DNA from: Aquitalea magnusonii
GTDB lineage: Bacteria > Pseudomonadota > Gammaproteobacteria > Burkholderiales > Chromobacteriaceae
Direction: 5' to 3'
NCBI RefSeq assembly: GCF_003202035.1
Contig: NZ_QJKC01000022.1
Location: 1 to 50,988 of the forward strand
Length of the DNA stretch: 50,988 nucleotides
Part shown: piece after piece, positions 24,620 through 34,010 of the stretch
How the letters are laid out: each line of letters starts with the position of its first letter
How positions within the stretch are numbered: the stretch's first letter is position 1
Translations under genes and position numbers: made by a program
The notes under the pieces: model-generated
What the model was told of the DNA's origin: nothing
The model's input: the letters and a program-made list of their open reading frames with translations, nothing else
Databases searched by the model: none

Positions 24620-26896
24620 TCAGTAGTCGAACTTCAGCTGGGCATAGGTGGTGCGCTGCGGCATCGGGTGATAGGCGTAGCTCTTGTAGTTGTTGAGGTT
24701 GTCCACGCCCAGTGCCACGGTGAACTGGCGATCCAGCTTGTAGCTGATGCGCGTGTCCATGATGAAGTAGGCGCTGTTGGCCCCGTAGACGTCGGTATTG
24801 ACCACGGTGTTGTTGACGTCCGAGGTCTGGAAGCTGCTGTAGCGTGCGGCCAGCGAATAGGACAGCTTGTCGTTCTGGCGATAGCTCACCACGGCCGTGG
24901 CGCGCCATTCCGGGATGCCGGGGAAGGGGTTGCCTACCGAGGCCGGATTGTTGCCGTTGGCAATGATTTCAGACTTGGCATAGGTCAGGCTGGCGCTGAC
25001 ATCCAGCCCGCGCAGGCCGATATCGCTTTGCTCCCAGGCCAGTTCCAGGCCATTGGTGCGCACGCGGTCGATGTTCTGGATATTGGTGACGTTGGGGGTG
25101 ACCGTGGTGTTGGTCTGCGACAGCAGGGCATCGGCCAGCTCTTCGCGGAAGGCGGTCAGGCGCAGCGTGCCGCCATTCAGCTGGCGTGTGGCGGTGATTT
25201 CCCCGGTGTCGGCGCGTTCGGCTTTCAGATTGGGGTTGTTGTTGACGATGGTGTTGCTGCTGGCCGCCGTGCCCTGGAACAGCTCGGCCACGGTGGGGGT
25301 GCGATAGGCACGGCCATAGGCGGTGCGCAGCGTCCATTGTTCGTTCAGGTCGAACAGCATCGCCGCCTTGGGCGAGAAGAATTGCTGGCTGCGGTTCTGA
25401 TCGTAAGAGGTATAGCTGCCGGTGGTGGTGGCGCCGCCGTAGGCATCCCACCATTCGTAGCGGCCGCCGATGATCAGCTGGGTGCCGGGGCGCAGCCGCC
25501 AGGTGTCCTGGGCAAACACGGCATTGAGCTGGGTATTGCCGGCAAAGGCGGCGGTCAGGTTGCCCTGGCTGCCGTTTTGCCAGTCGCTGGTGGCATAGCT
25601 GCGGCTGTTCAGCACGTAATGATCGTAGTGATAGCCAAAGCGCAGCTGGTGTTCGCTGGCCAGGCTGCCACTGGGACGCCAGTCGCCTTTCAGGTCGACG
25701 GTTTGCCAGCCGGTGCCATCCAGCTTGGTAATGGTGCCGGCACCGGTCAGGCCGGCGTTGGCGCTGCGCTGGGTATCCTTGCTGAAGTCATAAATGCTGA
25801 CCGTGCCTTGCCAGTCCCAGCTGCCCTCGGTACTGGTCTTGAAGGACAGGGCATTCAGCAGATGTTCCTGCTGGCGCGTGCTGGGCTGGAAGGCATTGGC
25901 CAGATTGTATTTCTGGCCATTGATGTTGACGATGCCGGTGTAGACCGGATTGCCGTTGGCATCGCGCAGATAGCTGTCCACGCCCACGGTGGAGTTGTTC
26001 TGCCAGTAGCCCAGGGTGTAGTTCAGCTTCAGCGTGGGGCTCAGGTCGTAGGACAGCTTCAGGTTGGCGTTGTCCTGGATAGAGTGCTCGGCGCCGGTGG
26101 CACCGATGATCAGCCGCTTGTTGCCGGTGGTGTCGGTATCGCTCACCGCACCGCTGGTGGCGGTGGCTGCGCTGGCGCCGCTGTACTTGTTGGGGTTGGC
26201 GGCAAAGGTGGCCGGGTGGCCCAGGCTATCCAGGTGGCCGGCTTCGATGATCCACGCCAGCTTGTCCTGGCGGTCGCCCAGCATCACGGCGTTCTTGCTG
26301 CCGGTGAAATGCTGGCTGGTCTTGTACTGGCTGAAGCTTTCGTCAAACAAGGTGCTGCTGGCATGCGCTTCGAATTTTTCCGGCATGCGGGTGCTCAGTA
26401 CGATGACCGAGCCGATGGAATTGCCCGGGTATTCGGCGGAGAACGGGCCGTAAAACACGTCAACATGGCCGATTTCGTCGGGACTGACCAGATTCCAGCG
26501 CGGCGGGTAGGCGTAGTTGTTGCCCAGCAGGTTGGACAGCAGGATGTCGTCGGCGTACAGCAGGGCGCGGGCGCTGCTGGTCTGGCCGGAGGTGCGGGTG
26601 GCGATGATGCTGTTCTGGTCGCCGATATAGCGTTTGCGCACCTGCACATTGGGCAGGTACTTCACCGTGTCTTCGGTGCTGGTGACATTGACGGTCTGGG
26701 CGATCTTGTCCGCGCTCATGCCACTGCTGCTGGCCGGCAGATTGTCCGGCAGGCCGCTGTTGGCCGCTTGCGATTGCACCGTCACCTCGGCCAGCTGCTT
26801 GTCCGTGTCTGCAGCCTGGGCATGGCCGACCTGGCACATGGCGATGGCCACGGCCAGCACCATGTGGCGGTATTGAAATTCTCCATTGCACATCAT
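24620..26896 (-). CDS. TonB-dependent outer-membrane receptor
   Basis: About 758 residues: signal peptide (MVLAVAIAMCQVGHAQA), a TonB-box-like segment (QLAEVTVQSQ), plug domain (about 45-160, VNVTSTEDTVKYLPNVQVRK, YGPFSAEYPGNSIGSVIVLS) and a 22-strand barrel ending in an aromatic residue (TTYAQLKFDY). The barrel resembles copper/vitamin/siderophore receptors of the COG1629 type; the ligand is not clear. Start codons GTG 26899, ATG 26896 and ATG 26893 are consecutive; I chose 26896 because GGGAAA lies about 9 bases upstream. It is divergent from tonB-exbB-exbD and followed by the PepSY gene, a typical iron-uptake set. No convincing Fur box was found upstream. Confidence 0.88.
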   Translation of the reverse strand: MMCNGEFQYRHMVLAVAIAMCQVGHAQAADTDKQLAEVTVQSQAANSGLPDNLPASSSGMSADKIAQTVNVTSTEDTVKYLPNVQVRKRYIGDQNSIIATRTSGQTSSARALLYADDILLSNLLGNNYAYPPRWNLVSPDEIGHVDVFYGPFSAEYPGNSIGSVIVLSTRMPEKFEAHASSTLFDESFSQYKTSQHFTGSKNAVMLGDRQDKLAWIIEAGHLDSLGHPATFAANPNKYSGASAATATSGAVSDTDTTGNKRLIIGATGAEHSIQDNANLKLSYDLSPTLKLNYTLGYWQNNSTVGVDSYLRDANGNPVYTGIVNINGQKYNLANAFQPSTRQQEHLLNALSFKTSTEGSWDWQGTVSIYDFSKDTQRSANAGLTGAGTITKLDGTGWQTVDLKGDWRPSGSLASEHQLRFGYHYDHYVLNSRSYATSDWQNGSQGNLTAAFAGNTQLNAVFAQDTWRLRPGTQLIIGGRYEWWDAYGGATTTGSYTSYDQNRSQQFFSPKAAMLFDLNEQWTLRTAYGRAYRTPTVAELFQGTAASSNTIVNNNPNLKAERADTGEITATRQLNGGTLRLTAFREELADALLSQTNTTVTPNVTNIQNIDRVRTNGLELAWEQSDIGLRGLDVSASLTYAKSEIIANGNNPASVGNPFPGIPEWRATAVVSYRQNDKLSYSLAARYSSFQTSDVNNTVVNTDVYGANSAYFIMDTRISYKLDRQFTVALGVDNLNNYKSYAYHPMPQRTTYAQLKFDY

Positions 26897-26942
26897 CACG
26901 TTTTCCCGCTTGTTATTGATTGAGAGTTCAGAAATTGTTTAA

Positions 26943-27044
26943 GAGCCACTGACAAAACCCCGCTGTCTGCTGATGCCGACGCCGCCTGCACCAGCACTAC
27001 GGCCAGGCGGCACAGCGCAGCTGCGATGGTTTGGTCAATGGCTC
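26943..27044. repeat. 102-bp structured repeat, diverged relative of the 9827-9931 element
   Basis: The ends GAGCCACTGACAAAACC (26943-26959) and GGTTTGGTCAATGGCTC (27028-27044) are inverted repeats with 15 of 17 matches. An inner pair (GCCGCCTG / CAGGCGGC) flanks the centre. Length, the CCRCTRACAAAACC-like end and the nested-hairpin layout match the 105-bp element, although the interior sequence differs. It lies between the divergent receptor and tonB genes. Confidence 0.6.
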
Positions 27045-27095
27045 CCGGCGGCGTGGATCATGCCCGCTGCGGTGGCTGGCTGGGAATGTGGCATT

Positions 27096-27138
27096 TTGTC
27101 GCAGGGGGGAACTTTGCCGGCTGCGACAATTGGTCGCA
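27096..27138. promoter_or_regulatory. TGTCGCA inverted repeat plus a third half-site before tonB
   Basis: TTGTCGCAG (27096-27104) and CTGCGACAA (27121-27129) are exact reverse complements 16 bases apart. A third partial copy, TGGTCGCA, follows at 27131-27138. The cluster of half-sites fits a regulator-binding region for tonB or the divergent receptor. The factor is unknown and the motif does not look like a Fur box. Confidence 0.5.
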
Positions 27139-27251
27139 CGGCAGGCGGCGGCACTCCTGCTAAGGTAGCGCCCTGAGAATCTGTGACGAGGCTTTGCACA
27201 GTTTCTGCGATGGGCTGCCATGCCGTGCAGCCACGGCATGGGGGAGAGCAG

Positions 27252-27947
27252 GTGGACGGGGTGCACATGGAAGGGATGGCCGGAGCGGAGCGCTCCCGCG
27301 TCGGTGTCTGGCTGGTGGTGCTGCTGCTGCATGGCGTGCTGGGCGGCTGGCTGGCCAGGCAAACCCTGCAGCCGGCAGCCACGCCCCTGCCCACCAGTAT
27401 TGCGGTACAGCTGCTGCCGACAGTGGCCCCGGAGGCCCCGGCGCAAGCACGGCCGGTGTCACCCACCCGCCAGCCGCCACGCCCCTTGCCGGCGCTGTCG
27501 CGGCATGCGGCGGCGCGGCCAGCACGCGCACCTGCCGTGCTGGCAGCCACCCATGCTGCCGGCACCACCACCACCACTGCTCCGGCGCAAGCCACGGCCA
27601 GCAGTGCCGACACCAGGGTGCAGCCGGTGAGCGCCGAGCCGGCCCAGCCGCCCCAGCCCCCCAGCAGCGAGCCGGGTTTTGCTGCCGATTATCTGCACAA
27701 TCCGGCACCGGGCTATCCGCCGGCCTCACGTCGCAATGGCGAAGAGGGGCGGGTCCTGTTGCGGGTGCGGGTTTCGGCGGCCGGTCTGGCCGAGGCGGTG
27801 GAGGTGTATCACGGCAGCGGATTTTCCCGGCTGGATGAGGCCGCCCGCGAGGTGGTGGCCGGCTGGCGCTTTATCCCGGCGCGGCGCGGTGGCAGCGCGA
27901 TTGCCTCCAGTGTCATCGTTCCGATTACTTTTCGCCTGGGCCATTGA
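27252..27947 (+). CDS. tonB: Energy transducer TonB
   Basis: A 231-residue protein: a membrane anchor near residues 15-37 (VGVWLVVLLLHGVLGGWLA) whose histidine fits the conserved TonB signal-anchor histidine, a long Pro/Ala/Thr-rich periplasmic spacer (about 40-150) and the C-terminal TonB domain (about 155-231: NPAPGYPPASRRNGEEGRVL; VYHGSGFSRLDEAAREVVAG WRFIPAR). It transmits proton-motive energy to outer-membrane receptors. GTG at 27252 is preferred because GGGGAGAGCAG precedes it; an ATG at 27267 is the alternative. It begins the tonB-exbB-exbD operon. Confidence 0.9.
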   Translation: MDGVHMEGMAGAERSRVGVWLVVLLLHGVLGGWLARQTLQPAATPLPTSIAVQLLPTVAPEAPAQARPVSPTRQPPRPLPALSRHAAARPARAPAVLAATHAAGTTTTTAPAQATASSADTRVQPVSAEPAQPPQPPSSEPGFAADYLHNPAPGYPPASRRNGEEGRVLLRVRVSAAGLAEAVEVYHGSGFSRLDEAAREVVAGWRFIPARRGGSAIASSVIVPITFRLGH

Positions 27948-27985
27948 TGGCGGTGGCCGCAGCTGATTCTTTGCAAGGAAACACC

Positions 27986-28726
27986 ATGGACAAGCAACTG
28001 GGTTTTGCCCATTTCTGGCAGCAGGGCGATACGGTATCGCATGCACTGACCATCATTTTGCTGCTGATGTCGGTATGCAGCTGGAGCCTGCTGCTGCTCA
28101 AGCTGATCGAGCAGCGCCGGCTGCGGCGGGCGCTGCGCCAGGCGCTGCCGGCCTTCTGGCAGGCACCGGGCAAGGCGGCGGCCATGGCCGTGCTGACGCA
28201 GCAGGATGGCAGCCGCATGCTGAGCGGACTGGCCATCCAGGCCGAGCAGGCGGCACAGGCTTATGCCAGCAAATCCGGCGTGGGACTGGGTGGCGAGCTG
28301 GATGCGGCTGATTACCTGGGGCGCATCCTGCAGCAGGCGCTGCAGCAGTTGCAGGCCAGGCTGGAACAGGGGCTGACCGTGCTGGCTTCGGTGGGGGCCA
28401 CCGCGCCCTTTGTCGGCCTGTTCGGCACGGTATGGGGGATTTACCACGCGCTGATCAGCCTGTCCGGCCGCACGCAGATGACGCTGGATCAGGTGGCCGG
28501 CCCGGTGGGCGAGGCGCTGATCATGACGGCAATCGGCCTGTTCGTCGCCATCCCCGCCGTGCTCGGCTATAACGCCAGCACCCGCGGCAACCGGCTGTTG
28601 CTGGCCCAGCTGGAAAGCTTTGCCCATGGCCTGCATGCCTATCTGGTGGCCGGCGTGCGCATGCCGCTGGCGCAGGCGGCACCGCGTGGCGAGGGGCAGC
28701 CGCAAACCGCCGGCCGCGGGGTGTAA
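27986..28726 (+). CDS. exbB: ExbB-type proton channel subunit
   Basis: A 246-residue MotA/TolQ/ExbB family protein with three membrane helices: near residues 18-38 (ALTIILLLMSVCSWSLLLL), 130-150 and 175-195. The signature GLTVLASVGATAPFVGLFGT VWGIYHAL and EALIMTAIGLFVAIPAVLGY regions are present. With ExbD it forms the proton-driven motor that energises TonB. The ATG at 27986 has AAGGAAACACC upstream and follows tonB by 38 bases. Confidence 0.94.
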   Translation: MDKQLGFAHFWQQGDTVSHALTIILLLMSVCSWSLLLLKLIEQRRLRRALRQALPAFWQAPGKAAAMAVLTQQDGSRMLSGLAIQAEQAAQAYASKSGVGLGGELDAADYLGRILQQALQQLQARLEQGLTVLASVGATAPFVGLFGTVWGIYHALISLSGRTQMTLDQVAGPVGEALIMTAIGLFVAIPAVLGYNASTRGNRLLLAQLESFAHGLHAYLVAGVRMPLAQAAPRGEGQPQTAGRGV

Positions 28727-28728
28727 AC

Positions 28729-29145
28729 ATGGCATTTCACGGTTTTTCTGCTTCCGGCCAGCATGGCCAGCCCATGGCCGAGATCAATACCACGCCGCTG
28801 GTGGATGTGATGCTGGTGTTGCTGGTGGTGTTCCTGATTACCGCGCCGCTGTTTCATCAGGCCATCGGTATCGATCTGCCCAGAACGGCAGCCACCCGCG
28901 CGCCACAGCAGGATACGGTGCTGCACCTGGCCTTGCAGCGCGACGGCAGCCTGCAGCTGGACGGGCAGGCCATCAGCCAGCAGCAACTGGACAGCCGGCT
29001 GCACAGCGTGCGCGCCAGCAATCCGGAACTGCAATTGCAAGCCGACCAGGCCACGCCATACCAGGCGGTGGCGGCCGTCATGGCGCTGGCACAGCAGGCC
29101 GGGGTGAATCGCATCGTCTTCGTCACCCAGCCGCAGGCCAGATAG
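28729..29145 (+). CDS. exbD: ExbD-type motor subunit
   Basis: A 138-residue protein with the usual ExbD plan: short cytoplasmic start (AEINTTPLVDVMLVLLVVFL) containing the membrane helix with the essential aspartate (LVDVMLVLL), then a periplasmic domain ending VNRIVFVTQ. It starts two bases after the exbB stop. It is the last gene of the operon and converges with the alcohol dehydrogenase gene. Confidence 0.94.
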   Translation: MAFHGFSASGQHGQPMAEINTTPLVDVMLVLLVVFLITAPLFHQAIGIDLPRTAATRAPQQDTVLHLALQRDGSLQLDGQAISQQQLDSRLHSVRASNPELQLQADQATPYQAVAAVMALAQQAGVNRIVFVTQPQAR

Positions 29146-29205
29146 CGCGGCCTTCCCCGGGGCAGGGCAGGCCGCAGCAGAAGGTTTGCCCGCGGCATCA
29201 GGGCA

Positions 29206-29224
29206 GGCCGGTGTGGCACCGGCC
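29206..29224. terminator. Stem-loop between convergent exbD and alcohol dehydrogenase genes
   Basis: GGCCGGTG / CACCGGCC is a perfect 8-bp stem with a 3-base loop, 61 bases after exbD and 10 bases before the end of the opposing gene. No clear T-run follows on either strand. Confidence 0.5.
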
Positions 29225-29233
29225 CCTGGCTGC

Positions 29234-30385
29234 TTACATGGCGCCGGCGAAGATCTGCTCGATTTCCTGCTGCGTGGCCTGGCGCGGGTTGGTCAGGCCG
29301 CAGGCGTCTTTCAGTGCATTGCTGGCCAGCAGGGGGATGTCCTCATGCTTGACGCCCAGCTCGGCCAGGCTGGCCGGGATGCCGATATCGGCCGCCAGCT
29401 TGCGGATGGCGACCAGGCAGGCCTTGGCACCGGCCTCGGCGGTCAGCCCCTGGGTGTCGACGCCCATCGCCACCGCCACATCCGCCAGCCGTGCCGCTGA
29501 TGTCTGGGCATTGAAGGCTTCCACATGCGGCAGCAGCAAGGCATTGCATACCCCGTGCGGCAGGTCGTAAACCCCGCCCAGCTGGTGGGCCATGGCATGC
29601 ACATAGCCGAGTGAGGCATTGTTGAAGGCCATGCCGGCCAGGAATTCGGCATAGGCCATCTGTTCGCGTGCTTCCAGATTCTTGCCGTTTTCCACCGCCG
29701 TGCGCAGATGGCGGGAGATCAGCTCCACCGCCTTGAGGGCGCAGGCATCGGTAATCGGCGTGGCGGCGGTGGATACATAGGCTTCGATGGCGTGGGTCAG
29801 CGCATCCATGCCGGTGGCCGCGGTCAGGCTCTTGGGCTTGGCCAGCATCAGGTCGGGGTCGTTGACCGACAGGATGGGGGTGACATTGCGGTCGACGATG
29901 GCCATTTTGATATGGCGTGCTTCATCGGTGATGATGCAAAAGCGGGTCATCTCGCTGGCCGTGCCGGCCGTGGTATTGATGGCCACCAGTGGCAGCTGCG
30001 GTTTCTTCGAGCGGTCCACCCCTTCGTAATCGGCAATCTTGCCGCCATTGGTGGCCACCAGGGCAATGCCCTTGGCGCAGTCATGCGGCGAGCCGCCACC
30101 CAGCGACACCACGAAATCACACTGTTTTTCCCGCAGCACCTGCAAGCCGGCTTCGACATTGCCGATGGTGGGATTGGGCTGGGCACCGGCGAAAATGCTG
30201 GCCTGGATGTCGCGCTCGGCCAGCAGGGCCTGCACATTGGCGGCCACGCCGATATCGGCCAGCACCTTGTCGGTGACGATCAGCGCATGCCTGAAACCAT
30301 AGGCCTGGATGGCATTCACCGCCTCCTTGAGGCAACCGGCGCCCATTACATTGACTGGCGGAATGAAGAAAGTCGTTGTGGTCAT
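29234..30385 (-). CDS. Iron-containing (group III) alcohol dehydrogenase
   Basis: A 383-residue enzyme of the FucO/YiaY/methanol dehydrogenase family. The NAD-binding motif [13 protein letters not shown] is at about residues 93-105. The metal-binding residues D194, H198 ([12 protein letters not shown]), H263 ([12 protein letters not shown]) and H277 (DLPHG) are all present. It oxidises short alcohols or reduces aldehydes with NAD; the substrate cannot be told from sequence. AAGGAGATAACACC gives a strong ribosome binding site. It stands alone, divergent from the GGDEF-EAL gene, with a nested inverted repeat in its upstream region. Confidence 0.92.
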   Translation of the reverse strand: MTTTTFFIPPVNVMGAGCLKEAVNAIQAYGFRHALIVTDKVLADIGVAANVQALLAERDIQASIFAGAQPNPTIGNVEAGLQVLREKQCDFVVSLGGGSPHDCAKGIALVATNGGKIADYEGVDRSKKPQLPLVAINTTAGTASEMTRFCIITDEARHIKMAIVDRNVTPILSVNDPDLMLAKPKSLTAATGMDALTHAIEAYVSTAATPITDACALKAVELISRHLRTAVENGKNLEAREQMAYAEFLAGMAFNNASLGYVHAMAHQLGGVYDLPHGVCNALLLPHVEAFNAQTSAARLADVAVAMGVDTQGLTAEAGAKACLVAIRKLAADIGIPASLAELGVKHEDIPLLASNALKDACGLTNPRQATQQEIEQIFAGAM

Positions 30386-30440
30386 GGTGTTATCTCCTTA
30401 TGTGGGTGACCGGTCTGCCTGGAGGACCGGCCGGGACGAC

Positions 30441-30488
30441 AGGCTGTTGTGCTGCTAGCTGCATGACCAGGCGTCATGGCAACAGCCT
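30441..30488. promoter_or_regulatory. Nested inverted repeat in the adh upstream region
   Basis: AGGCTGTTG (30441-30449) pairs exactly with CAACAGCCT (30480-30488), and inside it ATGAC pairs with GTCAT around CAGGC (30463-30477). It lies 56-103 bases before the dehydrogenase start. It could be a regulator site or, if transcribed, a leader hairpin. Confidence 0.45.
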
Positions 30489-30677
30489 AAGGTCTGCGGC
30501 GCGGCTGTCCCATTCGACTTTAGTGCCATGTGCGGGCCGGAACGGTGATTTTGTGGCGGATCAGGCGGCGAACAGGCGTTGCTAATGCTAAAGTCATGAT
30601 TGGAACCTGCCATCATTGCCAGTTGCTTTGTGCAAAATGGCATGCAACCAGCCAGCACCGACAGGGATGATGCCGCC

Positions 30678-33600
30678 ATGCGCTTCAGCTTTGATTCACA
30701 AGTCATTACCGCTTTTGTCAGCGCCGCGCTGGCCGTGGTGGTGCTGACAGCCATGACCTGGTCGGTGGCTGATGAGGCAAGTCGTGCTGGCGAAAGCGTG
30801 GCCCATTCGCATGAGGTGCTCAATGGCCTGGCACGGATACGCGGCGATACCCTGCAAATCGAATTGAGCAGCCAGAATTTCCGCCTGAGCGGCGACCCGG
30901 CCCAGCTGCAGGAACGGGATCAGGGCATTGCCAGCCGCGAGCTGCTGTTGGCGCAGATTCGCCGGCTGACCGCAGACAGCCGGGAACTGCAACAGCACTG
31001 GAGCAGCCTGCGCCGGGTACTCGACCAGCGGTTGCAGATCGCCCGCCAGGTGGAGCTGGTACGCAAGACCCAGGGGGCCGCCGCGGCCACCCGCTTTGCC
31101 AATCAGTCGCCCTTGTTGCAAACCAGGGTGGCGGTCTATCGCCTGCTGGATGAAATGGATGCGCTGGAGCGCGGCAGCCTGGACTTGCATCAGGCGGACT
31201 ATCTGGCCACCAGGCAGCGTTTGCTACAGCTGGGCAGTATCACCGCCATCTTGTTGCTGCTCTTGCTGGCCGCCACATACCGCCTGATCCGCAGCCAGCT
31301 GCGTGCGCTGGAAGCCAGCCGGCAGCAGCTGGCCGACAGCCAGGAAAACCTCTCCATCACCCTGCATTCGATTGGCGATGCCGTGCTGGCCACCGATGCG
31401 GCCGGCCGCATCACGCGCATGAATCCGGTGGCTGAGCAACTGACCGGCTGGACGCTGGCCGAAGCGGTCGGCCAGCCGGTGGCCACGGTGTTTCACATCA
31501 TCCACGAGCTCAGCCGCGAACCGGCACTGGTGCCGGTGGAGCGCGTGCTGGCCACCGGCAAGGTGCAGGGGCTGGCCAATCACACTTGTCTGATCGCCCG
31601 CGACGGCCGGGAATGGCCGATTGCCGACAGTGCCGCCCCCATTACCGATGACAGCGGACAGATCCGCGGCGTGGTGCTGGTGTTTCGCGATGTCAGCCTC
31701 GAACGCAGTGTCGAGCGCGCCATGCAGCAACAGAACGTGCAGCTGGAGAGGCGGGTGGACGAGAAAACCCGGCAATGGGCGGACAGCATGGCGCATCTGC
31801 ACAGCATCATCACCGCCTTGCCGGCCTATATCGCCTTTGTCAGCCGCGAGCAGCGCTATGTCTATGTCAACGATCAATACCGCCAGCGCTTTGCTCCCGA
31901 GCATGACGACATCACCGCATGCCTGGTGAGCGACATCCTTGGCCCGGAACGCTATCAGCGGGTGCAGCCGATGATAGAAAAAGCCTTGCAGGGCGAGCTG
32001 CAGGAATACGACTGGCAGCCCTTTGCCGGTGTCTGGCATGCCATCCGTTATGTGCCCAAGCGCGACAGCAGCGGTGCGGTGGAGGGCTATTACGTGCTGG
32101 GCAACGACATCACCGGGCGCAAGCGCGACGAAGAAAGGATACAGGCGCTCAATCTGGAACTGGCCGGGCGGGTGGCCGAGCTGGAGGGCGTCAGCCGCGC
32201 ATTGCGCACCCTCAGTGCCGGCAATCACGCCATGTTGCGTGCCAGCGATGAGCCCGGCCTGCTGCAGGACATGTGCCGGCTTATCGTCAGCGTGGCCGGC
32301 TATGCCAGCGCCGCGGTCTGGCTGCATGCCGCCGAGGGCGAGCGCCTGTTTCCGGCGGCGCAGCATGGTTTTCCCGGCGGGCTGGAACGGCTGGCCGGCA
32401 TGGCCGACAGCATGCTGGCAGCCATCACTTTCAGCGAGCGGCCCAGCTTGCTGCAAGTGCCGCTGGGCACCGACATGGCCAGCAAGGAGGCGGTGCAGGG
32501 CCTGTCCTGCCCCTTGTGGGTGGATGGCCGCATCATCGGCGCTTTGCTTGTCCACACCGGCGGCACCGCCTGTTTCGACAGTGACGAAATCGCCTTGCTC
32601 AGTGAGTTTGCCGACGATCTGGCCTTCGGCATCGGCATGTTGCGCGGGCGAGCCGAGCAAAAGCGGGCACAGGCCGCCATGCACTATCTGACCCACCATG
32701 ATGCGCTCACCGGCCTGGCCAACGAAACCCAGCTGGTGGAAACCCTGGCGGCCGTGATGGCGAACGGGCCGCCAACGCCACTGGCGCTGTTGCAGCTGAA
32801 TATCGAAAGGCTCAGTGAAATCAACGATGCACTGGGTTTCAGCCATGGTGACCACATCCTGCGCGAATTCGGCCGGCGGCTGACCGAGTGCGCCCCGGTC
32901 TCGGCACTGGTGGCCCGGCTGCGCGGCGACGAATTCGCCGTGCTGTTGCCCGCACATGATGTGGCCGCCGCCCAGACCGTGGCCCAGCGGCTGGAGCAGT
33001 GTCTGGCCCAGCCTTTCCTGGTGGCGGACATCCGGCTGGATGTCAGCGCAAAAACCGGTATTTCGCACTTTCCCGACTATGCCGGCTCGGTACACGAGCT
33101 GTTGCGTCAGACCGATATTGCCGTGCATGCCGCGCGCGACAAGGGAGTCAGCCACTGGTTGTTCAATCCGCAGGAGTATTGCGACCAGTCGCCGCATCTG
33201 AACATGGCCGGCGAGTTGCGGCAGGCCATCGAGGGGGGCGAGCTGCGGGTTTATCTGCAACCCAAGGTGGAAATGGCCAGTGGCCGGGTGTGCGGTGCGG
33301 AAGCGCTGGTGCGCTGGCAGCACGGCGCGCAGGGGCTGCTGTCGCCCGCGCTGTTTATTGGTTTGGCCGAGCGCACCGGGCTGATCAAGCCGCTGACCGA
33401 GTGGATGATCAACAGCGTGCTGGACCTGTTGCAGGAGTGGCAGCAACAGGGCTGCGCCCTGCCGGTCGCGGTCAATCTGTCGGCACATAATCTGCGGGAC
33501 GAGGCGCTGGGGGACAAGATTCGCCGCTGGCAGCAGCAACGCCAGCTGCAAACCGGGCTGCTGGAGCTGGAAATCACCGAAAGCACACTGATGGAGGATG

Positions 33601-33980
33601 CCAGCAGCTGCCTGCATGTGTTGCAGCAATGGCGTGACGACGGCATCCCGCTGTATATCGACGACTTTGGCACCGGCTATTCCTCGCTCAGCTATCTGCA
33701 GCGGCTGCCGGTGGAGTACATCAAGATCGACCAGTCCTTTGTCTGCAATCTGTCCGGCAGCAAGGATTCGGCCGCCATCGTGCGTTCCACCATCGACCTG
33801 GTGCACGATCTGGGCCGCAAGACCGTGGCCGAAGGGGTGGAAAGCCGTGCCGACTGGGAGCAGCTGCGCGCGCTGGGCTGCGATGTGGCCCAGGGGTATT
33901 ACATTGCCCGGCCGATGCCGGCGGCCAGCTTCCTGCCCTGGGTGGCCGGGTTTTCCATGGCGCAGCTGGCGCGGGAGTAA
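30678..33980 (+). CDS. CHASE3-PAS-PAS-GAF-GGDEF-EAL membrane sensor for c-di-GMP turnover
   Basis: A 1100-residue sensor. The first helix (about 8-30) and a second (about 187-207, LGSITAILLLLLLAATYRLI) bracket a periplasmic CHASE3-like helical domain. Two PAS domains follow (about 220-345, ENLSITLHSIGDAVLATDAA; about 370-490, IITALPAYIAFVSREQRYVY), then a GAF domain (about 530-650), a GGDEF domain with RLRGDEFAVLL at the active site, and an EAL domain with AEALVRW, EITEST, IDDFGTGYSS, KIDQSF and AEGVE. RGDEF is often still active, so both synthesis and hydrolysis are possible. ATG 30678 is preferred because the first helix begins there; the frame is open to a TTG at 30600. A terminator follows. 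Confidence 0.9.
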   Translation: MRFSFDSQVITAFVSAALAVVVLTAMTWSVADEASRAGESVAHSHEVLNGLARIRGDTLQIELSSQNFRLSGDPAQLQERDQGIASRELLLAQIRRLTADSRELQQHWSSLRRVLDQRLQIARQVELVRKTQGAAAATRFANQSPLLQTRVAVYRLLDEMDALERGSLDLHQADYLATRQRLLQLGSITAILLLLLLAATYRLIRSQLRALEASRQQLADSQENLSITLHSIGDAVLATDAAGRITRMNPVAEQLTGWTLAEAVGQPVATVFHIIHELSREPALVPVERVLATGKVQGLANHTCLIARDGREWPIADSAAPITDDSGQIRGVVLVFRDVSLERSVERAMQQQNVQLERRVDEKTRQWADSMAHLHSIITALPAYIAFVSREQRYVYVNDQYRQRFAPEHDDITACLVSDILGPERYQRVQPMIEKALQGELQEYDWQPFAGVWHAIRYVPKRDSSGAVEGYYVLGNDITGRKRDEERIQALNLELAGRVAELEGVSRALRTLSAGNHAMLRASDEPGLLQDMCRLIVSVAGYASAAVWLHAAEGERLFPAAQHGFPGGLERLAGMADSMLAAITFSERPSLLQVPLGTDMASKEAVQGLSCPLWVDGRIIGALLVHTGGTACFDSDEIALLSEFADDLAFGIGMLRGRAEQKRAQAAMHYLTHHDALTGLANETQLVETLAAVMANGPPTPLALLQLNIERLSEINDALGFSHGDHILREFGRRLTECAPVSALVARLRGDEFAVLLPAHDVAAAQTVAQRLEQCLAQPFLVADIRLDVSAKTGISHFPDYAGSVHELLRQTDIAVHAARDKGVSHWLFNPQEYCDQSPHLNMAGELRQAIEGGELRVYLQPKVEMASGRVCGAEALVRWQHGAQGLLSPALFIGLAERTGLIKPLTEWMINSVLDLLQEWQQQGCALPVAVNLSAHNLRDEALGDKIRRWQQQRQLQTGLLELEITESTLMEDASSCLHVLQQWRDDGIPLYIDDFGTGYSSLSYLQRLPVEYIKIDQSFVCNLSGSKDSAAIVRSTIDLVHDLGRKTVAEGVESRADWEQLRALGCDVAQGYYIARPMPAASFLPWVAGFSMAQLARE

Positions 33981-34010
33981 AGGGCGCGCTGCTGGTCCTG
34001 CGCTCAGTAA

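Larger units (their letters stand above)
26897..27251. other. 355-base divergent regulatory region between the TonB receptor and tonB
   Basis: It contains the structured repeat (26943-27044) and three TGTCGCA-type half-sites (27096-27138). No small gene with a ribosome binding site was recognised. Confidence 0.6.

Noticed and set aside
26897-27251. Fur box sought upstream of the 24620-26896 receptor and tonB
   Set aside because: The best candidate stretch near 26910-26935 matches the consensus poorly, unlike the clear site at 36321-36340.
27160-27729. Minus-strand frames opposite tonB
   Set aside because: They arise from the Pro/Ala-rich spacer of TonB read backwards and have no motifs.
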